Of a stretch of 64,000 bases of DNA, positions 16,560 through 30,900 are shown piece by piece. The stretch comes from Streblospio benedicti (taxonomy: Eukaryota > Annelida > Polychaeta > Spionida > Spionidae), in assembly GCA_019095985.1 (NCBI GenBank), contig CM032661.1, positions 21,504,668-21,568,667 of the forward strand, given 5' to 3'. Numbering within the stretch: the stretch's first letter is position 1; every line of letters starts with the position of its first letter. A program made the position numbers and the translations under genes. The notes below the pieces were generated by a model. The model did not search any database and was not told the origin of the DNA. It saw nothing but the letters and a program-made list of their open reading frames with translations.

Positions 16560-19500
16560 ATGTCTTTGGGACAATGTTTATTCCCTAATATTTAAGTTTG
16601 ACATGGATGGTGTTACCTGATCTAATATACATGTAGAATGACTGATGTGTGTATTTGATATATTAGTAATACTTGACCAGTGTAAACTAGTTTGTGGTCA
16701 GTGGATACACCACTTGATGTCTATCAGTGATAACATCCAAGGATCTTTAAATAAAACATAAAGCTATCTCTAGAGAAAATATGATTCAAAGAAAAGTCAT
16801 AAGACCTTACCAAACAGATTAAATGTTAAGCGTTTTGTTGTGTAGATAGATCTTCTAAATCTACAACTATTTTGTTGCCACACCCTTTTAAATTATTTAG
16901 ATTTCACATTTGAATTAACTCTTCATATTGATAACAGAATTTTTATATCAATTTATTTGCTGCATAATTAATAGATGAAATGTATAGTGGTACTACTTGT
17001 TTTGTATCTTGCACGGAAATTGATTCTTGTTCAAGTTATCCATATAAAGTTTCAACTTATCAGAGTTCTGGATAAATAGTTTGATCTGTAATCAAAATTA
17101 TTTCATGTTATTGAGAAGCAATGAGACCTCACGTTACACTGCAGATGTCCAGTATTATTATTACATGTACTGTTAGATATGTGGAGGAGTTTTAACAAAG
17201 AGCGAAATGCAGAAATATAATCTAAAATGAAGCCGAAATGTAGTTATCACAAGGCATGTCATTCTCAAATATTTGATTTGTAGGTATTTATTTAATTATT
17301 AATGTACGAACAGTTTGGCTACACGTAGAATTCCAATCTACCTGAAGTGTTTATGAACCGTGCAAAGTGCTCTATTGTGAAATTTAATGAATTTTACTTA
17401 ACGGCGTCATTACATATGCTTATGGATGTAATTGATGTAGATAAGAGTGCTAAGAAGAATTAATATATGCAGCCAATTGATTACTATAGTGCTCTCTTTT
17501 ACCAAAACCCATAACCTGTACCATATCTTCAGATAGTTGTAAACATGTTGCGCATCTATACAGCCAATTATGAATTTTAATAGTTACAGCTTGCTGAAAC
17601 CAACTTTATTTATTGTACCTTTTCATTCTTTTGGTCTGCATAAGTGCTGTTGAAATGATAATGACATAAAAGCCATTTCATAAATGTCTAATGCACACTT
17701 TTGAAAAAAAAATGTGCGCCCAACCTACATGTATGCACTTTTTTGATCACCTTCCAACACATTGACAGTCTCTCTGTTGTATAATGTTACAAATGACTTA
17801 CGAAAATCATGATCCATAATATGGAGATGGAATGGTTATTGACAAGAGATTACCAAAATGTACCCACACAGATGCACTTGATTCTGTTTTTGTTTTTTAT
17901 GCTTTAATGATTGTATCTATTTAATAGAAAGATTTTTATTAGGACAGTTGTTTCCAATTGGTGAACTGATGCCAATCTCTTACCCAGTAAAACCAGGGGT
18001 ACATCATTTGGTTCTTTAACATTTGTACATACAATTGGCACAGAACTGGGTTGCAGTCTCTGAGATGCCAGCATCAATGAGAATCTTGTTATTATATGGT
18101 AATTAGCTTTTAATGCCAGAATGGGTATACTAGACAAGTAGACATCCACACTAATTAACAAACTAATTAAATCAAGGCCATGACCTTCAGCTAATTGCAA
18201 TGTTATGTACTTATTGCATGTGGGCGGGGTCACATGTGTGTCAGGTGATTTGTATGTTCTTGTTATCTGCATTATTATACAGTTTCCATTTTAATCTGAT
18301 TGTATTAATGATGATTTTCAACTGTACTGGACTTCAATAACATATTAGTCTATGCATTTTTGCAATGCTTTTGGGAAGATACTCTAGTTATCAATGACAT
18401 CCTCTTTCAAATTATGCTTCGGAATCCGTGACAGAATAGATAAATAGTTGGATTTGTGACTATGAGGTGATGAGGTTAAGTCACAGTTGGTTCTGGTGCT
18501 GAGTGCTGAGCAAACCCATCCCTAACAAGTTCCATACTGATTTGTGGTACATGTATCTACACATTACATTGGGACAGGTCAGTCTACTAACTAATGTGAG
18601 TAGTGAACACTATACACTACGGTTGTGAGGGTTTCGTCCTCCCCGGGGAATGAAGACAAGCATTAACGTGTGATAAGGATGCCAATGGTCTAGTGGAATG
18701 TAAAGTACAATGTAGCAGTAGCTTAAGCATGATAAAAGTGAATGCATTGAGACTGTAAGATAGCACAGTAATTTGTTTTTAAACTTTTTTTTGGCACAAT
18801 CACAAGAAACCATTGGATACTAGGTGGGAAACTTCTAAAAGATGTGTATGTATTGTTAACCTTTTATTAGCCATTTTATTATTAGAATAGTTCTATTTAA
18901 AACTTTTTGTGTTTAATTATGATCATCAAGTATTTCCCATGAGATATGTCTGAAGGTCGCCCTCATAGTGTAATTGCCCCATAGACCCTGATCTATGTGA
19001 CAGGAAGCACAGTATTGATGACTTTTACACCAACTTCCCACAGTTTGAATTTACTGGTAATTGAAAAACGTCGTCACGATTCTCGATTCCACAGTTTCAG
19101 AAAAGTTTCGGTTGTTTATAAGGTGTAGTATGTGCACATTGGTATTGACTTGATTTTGCAATGGACCGACATAGTGCTGCTGACATCTTGAATCTAGAAC
19201 AAGAAGAGAGTATAATTACCATGTGACTATGTAAATGCACACAAACTCGGCGCCACGCTCTACTCTTCCATTCTTCACTAACTAGTAAATATGTCACACG
19301 TTCAATTCATAGTTAGATAATGAGCCTCCGTATCATAATAACGCAACATGTAAAATAGCATGCGTGTGAAATGGTTCCGTAGTACGGGTACATAAGCTGA
19401 AACCTAGACCGTACGATGTGATTTATATGGCATTTGTTGCCAAGATTTATTTATTCATTCTGTTTTGTGACCAGAAATTTTGACAGTTTCTGTAATATTT

Positions 19501-21900
19501 CTGCTCAAATTTGAACTTTAAGATTACGCGTATGTCATTTGTTAATTTGCAGCAGTAGCTTGTGGTTTAATCTGTGGTCGCAGCTATACACTTATGCGTG
19601 AGCCTTCCATGCATAGTTATTCTTTCTTCTGTTTGTGTATGACCAAGTAGAAGAATGTGTGAGAACAGATGGGTACAGCTATGTATGACTTTGTATAATG
19701 TAAGAATAGTTAAGAAAGTGTAAGGATGTGTAAGAATGATCAACTATGTACAAGTACTGGATGTACAAATTTATACCAGAATGTAGAACAATGTATTGTC
19801 ATGTATGGAAAAACTTTTAAGTCCAAAACTTCCAGCCTAACTTACAGTTGAATGCTGGAAGAGAGTAAGGCATCAGTAGAACTATGTAGAAATATGTACG
19901 ACACTGTTTAGACACATTAGAAGTAGGTAGAAAAATGATAAAGAATGCACAAATAAACCACGTATGAGTGTATATATTATATATGTACATACATTTAGGT
20001 GTGACCACAGCTACAAACTCATAACAATTACATGTTAGTCATGAGTGTGATCAATCCTTGAGGGGAAGTGTTGTTGATGATCACGATCACTGAGTTCCTA
20101 GGAGATGGCCAACTATTGGAGCTCGACTTGTAGTTGTTCATCTCCATGTAAACATTGGGACTCCGTGATTGTGGTGATGATGTTGCAACTCCTTTCATAA
20201 TCATGTTCACATATAGCTAGATAAATGTAGTAGCAATGTGTGTAAAAGGCACAAGTCAACTAAATGAATATTCTTACCTACATGTATACTCTTGGTGTAG
20301 ACGACCAGTTTGTGGCTGTTTCGCAGTTTTTCAAATAGGAAATTGTAGGGTTCTTTGCATGCAGCTATAATACTAATGTCACTTAACAAGTTTCAAACAA
20401 ATAGTGTATTTTCTAGCTTAGAGGCACACATTACTTCACTCTATTGGTAATTTCATATGATATCACCACAATCTGTAATTGCTTGTTTTTCAATAGCAAA
20501 TAACACATTTTGCCATAAACTAAAGAAATTTAATGCCCCAAAGGCACGTTACAAGATACTATAAGACAAAATGTATAGAACCTTTGGTTGCTTTTGTTCT
20601 TTAATGGTGTTCATAAAATTGAAGATGCATTCTAATTATCTAGTAAATTGAATTGGAAATATAATTGTTCTATAATTGAACTATGTGTAAAAATGCAAAT
20701 CATCTATAGTGAATAGTAAAAATGCAACATGATAATTTATAGGATAATATTTTTAATATGAATAGCGCAATGAACATTTTCACTCTTTCATCTTATTCTG
20801 TTGATGTGTTGCAATGAACAATTCCACTGTTTTATCTCATTCTGTTGATCTTACACTTCAAAACAAAGGCTATCATATTTCTATTCATGTAGGAATAATA
20901 GTCTATAAGAATGGTGTTTGTATAGTAAATGTAGTATAGGTATTATACCCCCCCCCTAACCGCTCCCTCACCCCCCTCCACCATACTCACATTGCTGGGG
21001 CCCATGAATTATTCTATGAACTTGAAATAATAAATAGACCAATGATTATGTACAAAGATCATTCGTTAAAGTTTGCATACATATCTCATGACACCACGAT
21101 GACATGCTAATTAGCGCACCGGCTCAGATTTCAACCGGTGTCATAAACTCACTTGCCTTTGACCACTTTGTTTGTGTCATGGTAACATCTTTGTCTGCAT
21201 TGAATCATCTTATGTCAGGCAAAACTCTCGTCACACCATACATTGTCGTCGTCATTCATTAATTATGGAATTCATTATCATTATGTTTTTTGTCATTTTG
21301 ATGGAGTTTTAGTCATATTTCTTGCAAAAGCTTGCAAATGATTTGGTCCTAAAAATCAACATGTGTTTGATTCATGTTGAAGTTACATGTAGATATTTTC
21401 ATTCAGGAATCATCTCATCAGCTTGAAAATGGACTTCTTGATCTTCTCTACAATACATTTTCAAATGTTCAAAATATTTGTTTGTGTTTACCATATAATT
21501 GATCATACAAACTTTTGTTTTCATATACACCTTAGCTTTTTATCTACAATACGTAACCAGCTACAATAATGTTGAAAAAGGAAAGAAATTTGTGTTCACT
21601 CGTCTTATACAATGCACCTTGATTTACAAACAGGAAGTACTATAAGTCCTGGTTCACTTGTTTTCATATCAATGATAGTACATCAAACACAATGTGCCCA
21701 TGTACGATTTATTACATAAACTTATAAGGCAGCGTTTTAGCATGTAACCACCATGTTATTGGGTGCCAGCTGGTGTTAGCAACTCAAAGGTTAACCATTG
21801 CGTGCTGTTACACCAACTTGCTACATTCTTATAGTTAACCTGTCAACTTACACCATAGATTTGTTACGATTTTTGCCTTTTTGGCTTCAAACTCATTTGT
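16560..21900. other. Intergenic region without a supportable gene
   Basis: A 122-codon minus-strand frame at 17,904-18,272 has no recognisable domain or splice context and is probably spurious. At 19,620-19,960 the sequence is a degenerate tandem array of words like 'tgtaagaat' and 'atgtagaa'. At about 20,766-20,855 two copies of a 48-bp unit ('caatgaacattttcactctt' type) are adjacent. The short poly-C tract at 20,948-20,956 leads into a C-rich stretch. Confidence 0.5.
21362..21466 (+). repeat. Direct repeat, copy 1 (of 2, about 1.4 kb apart)
   Basis: Shares 'tattttcattcaggaatcat' plus ctcatc exactly, and about 100 bp in a looser alignment, with 22,793-22,905. Both begin tgtgt-tgatt and have 'catgttgaa' shortly before the shared core. 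Confidence 0.6.
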
Positions 21901-21909
21901 GGACAGTAT

Positions 21910-22062
21910 TGTATCACAGGAGCAATTTATACAGAGATATGTTGCTGTTTGACTGATGCGAAGCCTAAATCTCGTAAGAGATTCTGAAGCTATTCGCTTC
22001 AGGTTTGTTTGAACAAGCAAAACAGCAATATATCTCTCTATAATTGCTCCTGTGTATTGTAT
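21910..22062. mobile_element. Small hairpin element (MITE-like)
   Basis: The ends 'cacaggagcaatttatacag' (left) and the complement of 'ctctataattgctcctgtg' (right) form imperfect terminal inverted repeats of about 40 bp, including the gcaacatat/gcaatatat stretch. The interior contains a further short inverted repeat (gcgaagc ... attcgcttc). It has no coding capacity. Confidence 0.55.
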
Positions 22063-23349
22063 GTCTGCAAATTTTCAACACATGATTGCTTAACCTGAAT
22101 AATCATTGAATGATTTGAATGAGTTTGTGAAAATGAATAAAAGGGTAGAATTTTAGTTTCAGAGTTTTTTTTCATGCGTTTGTATATTATTGTGATGCAT
22201 TGAAAGCAGAGACATACATATACATGGAAATGTTGGTCAAATATGTGTATCAATGTGTGCTCCATACAATACAAATCAGAGAAGTTGAGCATGAAAAGAT
22301 ATTCAAAGTAACCAATCATCTGATTTTTAGCTATGCTAAGTATTACGAACATAAAACTGTGTGTTGCATTTAAATGGCACACATTCTCATAACTTTGCCC
22401 CACTTTTCAATAGGTACCTTGTGAATCTCTGTGAAGCAGACTACATTTTATCTATACATGATCTGACCCTGAACACTTAGAATTTGATATAGATGACAGA
22501 TTTCAACTTATGATAGAGAAATACATTGGTTATAAAGAGCAAACATGTAAGGGGCATTACATATTTATCAAGTGATTTTTATTAGCAAAATCAGGGTTGA
22601 TCACTATCAGCGGTTCTGTGTATCAATCATGGCACATTTTCAGTTAAAGTGATTCGACATTATTTAAATGTAAAAGATCACTTTGAACTTATTCATCAAT
22701 GCTTATTAAAGACAGTAATTTGGTGCATCACTTCCTTAAGTAAATGTATAGATCATAATAGTCCTTTCTTTTATGAAACCAAAATAATTATTTGTGTCTG
22801 ATTGATTTCATCATGTTGAAATTATATATTTTCATTCAGGAATCATCTCATCTTCAGCTCTTTTAAATGAACTTGTTAATCTTCACCAGGGTACATTGTG
22901 AATCAAAGTACTGAAAGTACTGAAAACCAATCTTAAATAGAAAAACAAAATTAGAACATTGAAATATGACAAATTAAAACGTTTCAATGGTTGTCATAGT
23001 ATCTCAATTCATGTAGGGGGAAGGCCCCAAACAAGGCTTAAATCTATTGGAAAATGCAAGAGAATTGGACATTGTTTACATTGCCATTTTGGATTGTGAC
23101 GTCACATATTGATGCGCAGTTTGGGACAGTGGAGAAACAATTTAACAATCTGTTTTGTCGGAGAAACTTCAAACAATGAATTGTGCACTACATGTATATT
23201 GTGGAGTGCAGGTTTTTGAGAAGGCGGTTAAGTGGTCAACTTCGGGCACTGGTCTTGGCGACAATAGCCTAGGCAACTCTGTTTGCCCGGCTAAAAATCC
23301 ACATTTCTAAATATATAGCATTTTAATAAAATGTGTACTTATATTCCAG
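22063..23349. other. Region upstream of PHLPP; probable promoter or large intron
   Basis: No coding frame was recognised. It contains copy 2 of the direct repeat (22,793-22,905) and a palindromic CRE at 23,097-23,104. Whether it is promoter plus 5' UTR or the last part of a 5' intron depends on whether the first recognised PHLPP exon starts at an acceptor (ag at 23,348-23,349) or lies within a longer transcribed exon. Confidence 0.45.
23097..23104. promoter_or_regulatory. Full palindromic CRE (tgacgtca) upstream of PHLPP
   Basis: Perfect 8-bp CREB/ATF site 256 bases upstream of the likely PHLPP start codon, in a locally GC-richer stretch (gccattttggattgtgacgt, then gatgcgcag). The same octamer also occurs elsewhere in repeats of this window (for example near 44,141), so its role here is an inference from position. 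Confidence 0.35.
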
Positions 23350-23360
23350 GCCTTCCCAAC

Positions 23361-24982
23361 ATGTCCCTGAGCAGCAAGGATGAGCTGAGTGACTCAGGGG
23401 TCACCAGCGGGGAGGTCACCACGCCTCCAACCCCTAGCTCCACCACTCAGACCACCACCCCAGTGACCACCCCGTCCCCAGCAGGCAGTCAAGAGGGTAT
23501 CACCTCAGGTGCGGACCAGCCACCCAGTGATGCCACGGATGCCTGGTGGAGTGTGGGGGAATACCTGGACGGACGGCAGGTCACACACCAGAGTGCAAAG
23601 TTTTCACTCACTGGTAGGTTTTAACGTATGTTATAAGAATAAGCTGGCATAGACATGAAAAAAAAAGCTTCAGATGCTTTTTAAAATTATCATCATTTTT
23701 CGTGAATATATTTAGTACAGCTTAAGAAAGGTTCTTATAATTGGCCATATTCATGTACAAAAACTGCAACTTTCTGAAGTACCACTTTTGTTGTTTTTTC
23801 ATACCAATTACTAGTGAAGCATGTATTCTGTGTATTTCTAGGTAACCGAGTGTTTGGTCGCCAGAAAGAGGAAGTATGGGATCTCACAGACTCTCTAGCA
23901 GAGCTGTATGAAGTGAGTCAGAAGCTAGAAGCTGCTAGCACCCTGCATCTGGCTTCCAGCAGGAGCAAAAAACAGCAGCAGCAGAAACAGGTACATTTAC
24001 TTATGGGCTTCAAGTGTGGGTAGATTTGTTCATAAAATATTTATTAGCCACACATTAATGGATGAGAAATAGAATATTGCTGATTCAAGTTTTTCTCTTA
24101 CTTGGGAGCTTTCATGTTCATCATCGGCACTAAATCAGTTTAATTGATCATATGATAGAGCTGTAATAACTGGTAATAACTTTTAGGTTCTACAAGATAT
24201 ATGAGGTCTTACTGGGATAGCTGTTTTTCTATATGATGTAGAATAAAACCATTTAATCCATAATTTCTGCAATGGTGCTGGATAGACTTTCTCTTTTTAC
24301 ACTCTTCAATAAAGTCAATCTAAAATCAAAATACTCTTATAAACTGTATTCAGGAAAATACTTTCGTGACTCACATCTCACCTATGACTGCAGGTGGACA
24401 TTGCTGACTGGTTGAACAAGGACCCGAGTCACGGTTTCATCCGTGTGTGGTCCAATGACGCCACCTCCCAGCTCGTGCCATGCTCACTAAGCACATCTGC
24501 TCACAACATCTGTCTCGTGCTCGACATTCCACTCAACTCACTTCACATGCAGCTCAATGGAGACATAATTCGCCGGTGACTAACTCGACGGTCATATGCT
24601 GGATAAAATATTTTAAATGCTACCTTGACGATATTCATGTAGTTAGTGTCTATCTGAAGATATTGGTTTCTGTCTGCGAAGAAACTTGCTTACAGCTAAT
24701 TTCTTGGACTAGCAGTACTCATTTTCAAAACCAAACGACACCCTTTACCAGTTTAGTACTGTAGTCAGTACTTTAGTGCTTTTTAAGTGTATAAGCAGAC
24801 ATATATCTGTATCAATAAAGTTACTTTAATGATTTCTGGTCTCATTTCCAGTTTGGACCCATACGAGCACCCACTGGTCCTGCAAAATGAGTACCTGACC
24901 GGACTTGGCTACAGCGACATCAGGCGCATACAGACAGAGGGCACTCACGAGGAGCTCTCCTACCTCATCAAGTTCCACTCAG
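23361..24982 (+). CDS. PHLPP: PHLPP exons 1-4: Ser/Thr-rich N terminus and RA-like region
   Basis: Exon 1 encodes a Ser/Thr/Pro-rich, probably disordered leader (residues 1-84). Exon 2 is a Lys/Gln-rich helical stretch. Exons 3 and 4 (residues about 135-238) match the Ras-association-like region of vertebrate PHLPPs, with the conserved runs LNGDIIRRLDPYEHPL and EYLTGLGYSDIRRIQ. The RRLDPYE junction is rebuilt exactly across the exon 3/4 splice, which supports the intron call. Confidence 0.9.
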
Positions 24983-27900
24983 GTGGGTTTTGAGACAAGG
25001 CAGTCTCTTCTGCTTAATCTAGATCTAGTCAGTTTTGTATGAGACGAGAGTTTTCATTCATAATGTGCACCTCATCAACTGGCATTTAATTAAGTGCATG
25101 TTATGACAACGCAATGTTCCTTGGTCATGATTTCTACTCAGCTTTTTAGATTAAATCCAACCTCATAATCTCAATGTTATTTATCTTAGATTTTCTGTTA
25201 TCTCAAGGTTGGGTTCATGTACCTTCAATCACATAATCCGTAGGAACAAATATCTGTTTGTGCTATCTCGAGCATTATACTTATATTACTACAGATTCAA
25301 GACGATGAATTTCTACTGTACAGTATATGTCAATTTATGTTTTGTATTACATGTATGAACGTTTGTCTATGTTATATATCAGGGAAGCCTGTGAATGACA
25401 GCACATTTTCACGAAACCAGCTACAGGCCTTTGTTGACGTGAAGAAGGGCAAAGTGATGTCACAATGGGCAAAAAAGCTGTGTGTGCTGTCAGGAACCAG
25501 GCTGCTAGTGTACAAAGGTAACCTAGCATTTCCAGCATTGTTCAATATAATTGCACTGGCTATGTCACAATGTCATGACAGTCTCTTACTTACAAATGCT
25601 CTTCATACATGTAGGTCTAGCTGAGAGATAGATGAACTGTTTTAAAAAACAATAACCATTGTTGACCCGATAAAAGATCTCAATAATTACACATGCTTCT
25701 CATAGTAACATCAATGTAATAATAGAGTAGACCTTCCAATCAAGATAAAAAGACCAATTTTCACAGTCGCAAGTCTTTATAAAGAGACCATTGTTGCTGT
25801 TGTCACTCCAGTTCTGTGGCAATATAATGTATATAACAGAATTAAAGTGATGTGCTCCTAGTTTTGCTCAGTGGCTGTTGTGAGCCTCCACAAAGAGGCG
25901 ACTTCTCCATTAAGACAATTGAAGCCATCTCGTTGGAGGTCTGACTAGGGAGGTTCTGCTATACGTTTTCTTTAACAATAGTATATGGCCATTGCAGACA
26001 AGTCTAAGAAGGCGGAGTCGGCTACAGTATTTCAGCTGGCAAAGGGAGCTGTGGAGGAGGTGGATGTGAAGGGTCACGAGCATGTGCTGAAGGTCACGTC
26101 CACGCTCCACGGAGAAAAGACCATCCTTATGGCATTCGCAGACGCACAGACATTTAGCAAGTGGTACCGCAAGTTCAAAAAGGTACGATAATAATGGTGG
26201 GTCTTTATACAAATGTATAAGTATAAAGGGAGTTGGATTAGGATTTATTGATTGTAAATCCTAATACCAGTTTGTTTCGGATACTGTTCTTAGTAAAGAT
26301 TGTTTCAATGCACGTATGATAATACTAGACATGTGATAGACAGGCTCTCATCACAGCTAACCTTAAATTTGTTATAGTCATAGTTGATACAGACTACGGT
26401 GTTTTTTTGTGTGTCACCATGTAATGACTGTAAAAATGAATGATAATAGCAGCGCATCATCTCAAATCTGAAGTAAGTAAAATTCTCCCGATAGCCAATA
26501 TTGAAGATCACCAATGGACATCTATTTCATAATGTGCTTGAAGGGAAGGGAAACTAACGTCAAGATAACAAGGCTCTACTTTGTCTATCAGGCGACTGAC
26601 AAGCTGCCCACGACGGCCGACCTGTCCAACTGCCACCTGGAGTTCTTGCCGGAGACAATCTTCATCAACGAGCAGCTGGCCATGCTCAACCTGCGGCACA
26701 ACGTGCTACGGGAGCGCCCCCTCGAGGAGGACGTCTACACCATGGGCTGGCTCGACGACCTGCCGCGCTTCACACATCTACGCAGGTAAGGCTCATTTCT
26801 TGCTTGTTTTCTAGTGATTATGGTAGAACGTCTCTAGTTAGACCGTACAGAGATTCAATAGGGAGGTAGTCTCATCAGGAGATTTATGAAGTGTTGGAGT
26901 CTATTAGTAATTTCATGAAGTCTATAGTTTTGGAACCATGAGAAATTTCTTATTATGGAGGTGCTCTCTCTATAGAGGTGTTTTGAATTAGAGCTTATCT
27001 TGTAGCTTCTATGACAATGTGCATTTGAAAAGACAAACCCAGGCATATGAATAGAATGGCTGGCCTGGAAGACAGAGTTTGCATCTTGCTGGAAAAGAAG
27101 GCAAAGTAAGACCAAAGATAACTTAGGACACAGTCATGCAAAAAGGTCTAGCATGTCTAGAACATGGGTCAAAGAGATCCAAATGACCAAAAGTCTTGAA
27201 GAGGATGGTTGCATAGTTGACTGGGCAGCCAGGCCACTCTCTCTAAGTGAGGAATAATTAATGATCATAGTATTAATTCGATGGATTTATCACATTTTTG
27301 TGATTTTATTTTCCAGCCTAAACCTTGCCGACAATAACCTGGTCACATTTCCGCTCTCTCTGTGCAGTATAAAGACCTTGGTTGAGCTGAATCTTGCATC
27401 CAACAAGCTTGAGGAAATCCCACCAGACATTGCAGAACTCACAAAGTAAGTAAACTATACCCATGCAGAACTAGCTAGGTTACTCAAAATAGTGTAATAC
27501 TATCATAACAATCAACTGCTTTGGACAATGTCAATTTTCAAACACATGCCAATGCCCCAGTTTGACAGTGATAGATACATATATATATGATAATGTTGAT
27601 TTAACAATAGACCAGATGTGGTTCTCCTAAAATATGTGTATTTGAAAACTGCGAGGGGATAGTTGCGAAGAAGACTGGGCAGCTAGGCCACACCATTTGA
27701 ATGAGGAATAAATTAGGCCTGTCCAAATAGCTAAAAAAATAGAATGTGAATGATTAATTGATTGATTGATTGATGGATTGTTTTATTGATTGATTAGTTG
27801 ATTGCTTGCTTGATTGATAGATTTGGTTGATGGACTGATGGATTGCTTGCTTGCTTGATAAATTGCTTGATTTTTTTATTGATTGATCGATCAATTCGAC

Positions 27901-30900
27901 ACCAACACCGTAGCCACGTTATGACAAACAGTGTTTCGTTCCCTCAGCCTGCAGGCGCTGCACATCCACAACAACCACCTGTGGGACCTGCCGCCTGCAC
28001 TCGCTGCACTCCGCCGACTCTTCATCCTCGTCCTCGCCTTCAACCGCTTCCCCGCCGTGCCCATGGTCGTCGCTCACATGACCGATGTCAGGGTGTCGGA
28101 GGTGAGTGTGGTATCAGTTCTTATTATGGAGGTGGTCTCTTTATAGAGGTGTTGTTAATTAGAGGTTTTAGACGTAGGCAACCGGCATCAGTGATTGTGG
28201 ACATAACCCGTAACTACAGTGCCCCAGATAATCTTTGAATCATACTTGTCTACCAGACTAGTATTGCAAAAGCATTACCAGTCTTCCAAAAATATTACTC
28301 GTCCTACATGTTCTACACCTTATGGCTTTGATAAAGGCTGGTAGTCTTAAGGACGAGTAAGCTCAAATTCTTACTTGTCATGCTAGTTTGATACTAGTCT
28401 TCAATGCTAGCAGATTCATTTCCACCCTCTCTCAAAGATCTCTCGGTTAAACTGTAATATGTTCTAACTACCACAATACACATAGTTGAAGACATGTCTG
28501 TCTTCGGCTATATCAGTCACGTTAGAAGCATTCTTGCTAAAGAGATGTGTGAGAGAGAGGGTTGTAAAATGATAAGATGATAAATAAGAACCAAGTTGAA
28601 CAATTTCCAGGTGGAGAACATCATCATGGCTGGTAACCAGATCTCCGAGCTGCCTCAGGATCTGCTCGCCAAGATGAAGTACGTCAAGAAGGTGGACTTC
28701 AGGATGAACAAGCTCACACTCCCACAAGGTAACAAATGCTGATCACAGGTGAGATGGTCGGACAGAGACATTACAGAATGAGTTGTGTCAAATACATGAG
28801 TAAATAAGTAACAGTAAAGTCTCCAGGCTCAGGGAAAAGTCAGGCCAGTCTACTGTGCCAGTATTATCAATGCCACCGTCAAAATATGTAAATATGGGAA
28901 TGGGGAGGTTGTGGGGGTGGGTGGGGGGCGCACTCTCTTACACCCACAAATAATGTCAATATAGACTAGTTACCCCCCCCCCCCTTTGCAAAAGCAAAAA
29001 ACCAGGATCTGCTAGTGATCTCATGCATTTCAGTTGAGGTTTCACGGCTGATACTCCTTGAGCACCTCACTCATCTAGACATCCGCGACAACAACATCTC
29101 TGACCTCGACCTCCGGGCTGTGCGCACTCTTGAGTACCTCAATGTGGAGCGCAACCATCTCACTGCACTGTTCATCAATGGTGCTCAACTCAAAACGCTG
29201 TTTGCTGCAAACAATGGTATGTACTGACATTTCACTTTTTAGTGATTACTATGTGCTTATGATAAGTTCATCAGGGTGAGAAGAATTTTTATTATATTTT
29301 GTAAGGATGTTTTGGAAATGCTTCAGCAACAATTATTTACATTTAAAGAATTTATTGGATACCAATAGAAACCAAAGTTAACCATTTTTGGCGAGACTTT
29401 CGTTGTTATCGCAACAACTTCACCGGGCCGAGTGCAAAATCTCAGAGGGTCACATGACCACCATGGTGGCGGCAGTCATGTGACAGCAGTGTCGAGTACA
29501 CGGGGGGCAAGTCGTAGCCGGTGTCACGGTTCCAACCCGAGCCGACCCGAGCTGAACCGATGAAGTTGTTGCGATAACAACGAAAGTCTCGCCAAAAATG
29601 GTTAACTTTGGTTTCTATTGGTATCCAATAAATTCTTTAAATCATGAATAAAGAAACCCAGGATGAATCAAACATACATTCAATTATTTACATGTTTTGT
29701 AAAGATCAGTTGTTGTATTCTATCAAATCACATACATGCAGTAACATTTTTGGTTTTTTATCAGATACAACCCAATGTTTAAAACATCTATTACACCCAA
29801 CAAATTATTTGACCCGTCACCTTCCAGAGATTGACCGTTTTGTCGTTAGCCCTAAACCAGAATGGCTGACCCAAATAGACATCTCACAGTGAGTAGAAGA
29901 CTTGCACTTCCTTTCAACTTTCATTTAGCCTTTAACTGATATTATTAACTGATTAAGACCAACATTTGCATTTTCTAATTAAAACTGATTTACCTTAGAA
30001 ATTCACTAACACGAAAGCGATTTGTGTTTATAATATGCTTTAAGCAACATGAAACTAACTTCGAAGTAACAGAACTTTCAAGATTAGCAATACCGATTGA
30101 ACAAGATTTCACTGTATTGTGTTGTTTATATGAAATGTTGAGTGTAATAAGTATGGAAACTGCCTATCTGCCTGTCTGACGGGGAGTACGTGCTTGTTTT
30201 AGTAACTGCCTGCGTCGACTGCCTGAGTGGCTCAGTGACTGTTTCTTCCTGCAGAAGCTCAACTGCAGCCACAATCTGCTGACAGAACTCCCCACCAGGT
30301 TAGTCAGACTGCTACAAAATTTAACTACTGCTGAAATTTGATGTATCAACTCTTTCATTTAATCATATTTTTCTGATGAAATATGAAGCTATATTGAAAG
30401 AGCTTTTAACTCCATGCCACGTTTTTATCATCTGAGCTGGCTTTAGCTAAAATGTTACAATGTAGTTCAAAAGTAGGTTTTCATAAAATGATTGATGTGA
30501 ATCTGTTTGTCGTGTTCCTTCCATTCAAACATTTATACATGCCACAGTAAGACGACAGTGAAAGTTATGAAATCGCCATCATTATTTGTCCTGTATAGCT
30601 AATGATGACGTAACATGTTTTGATAGCTACTTATACAAAAGCCTACATTTCTTCTCCTGGTTTCCCACGGTAGTTATGAACAATGGCCAGAAAGAATTTC
30701 TGATGCTAAACCTCACTCTCTCCCAATTACTCTTCAAATGTTGAATGTTGTTTAAGCAACCCCCCCCCCCCCAACAGTGTCATTTTGATGCTGTTCATTG
30801 TTTTATAACAGAAACATGAAGGTTTGCTTGAGGGATAATCCCAGGGGCATCCCAGCTCCATAAAGTTAGTTTTAAATTGACATTTGATAGTTATGAGTTT

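Noticed and set aside
17904-18272. 122-codon minus-strand open frame
   Set aside because: No domain, signal peptide, splice sites or compositional bias of a gene; no supporting feature around it.
22038-22403. 121-codon minus-strand open frame
   Set aside because: Overlaps the hairpin element at its 3' end and has no recognisable domain.
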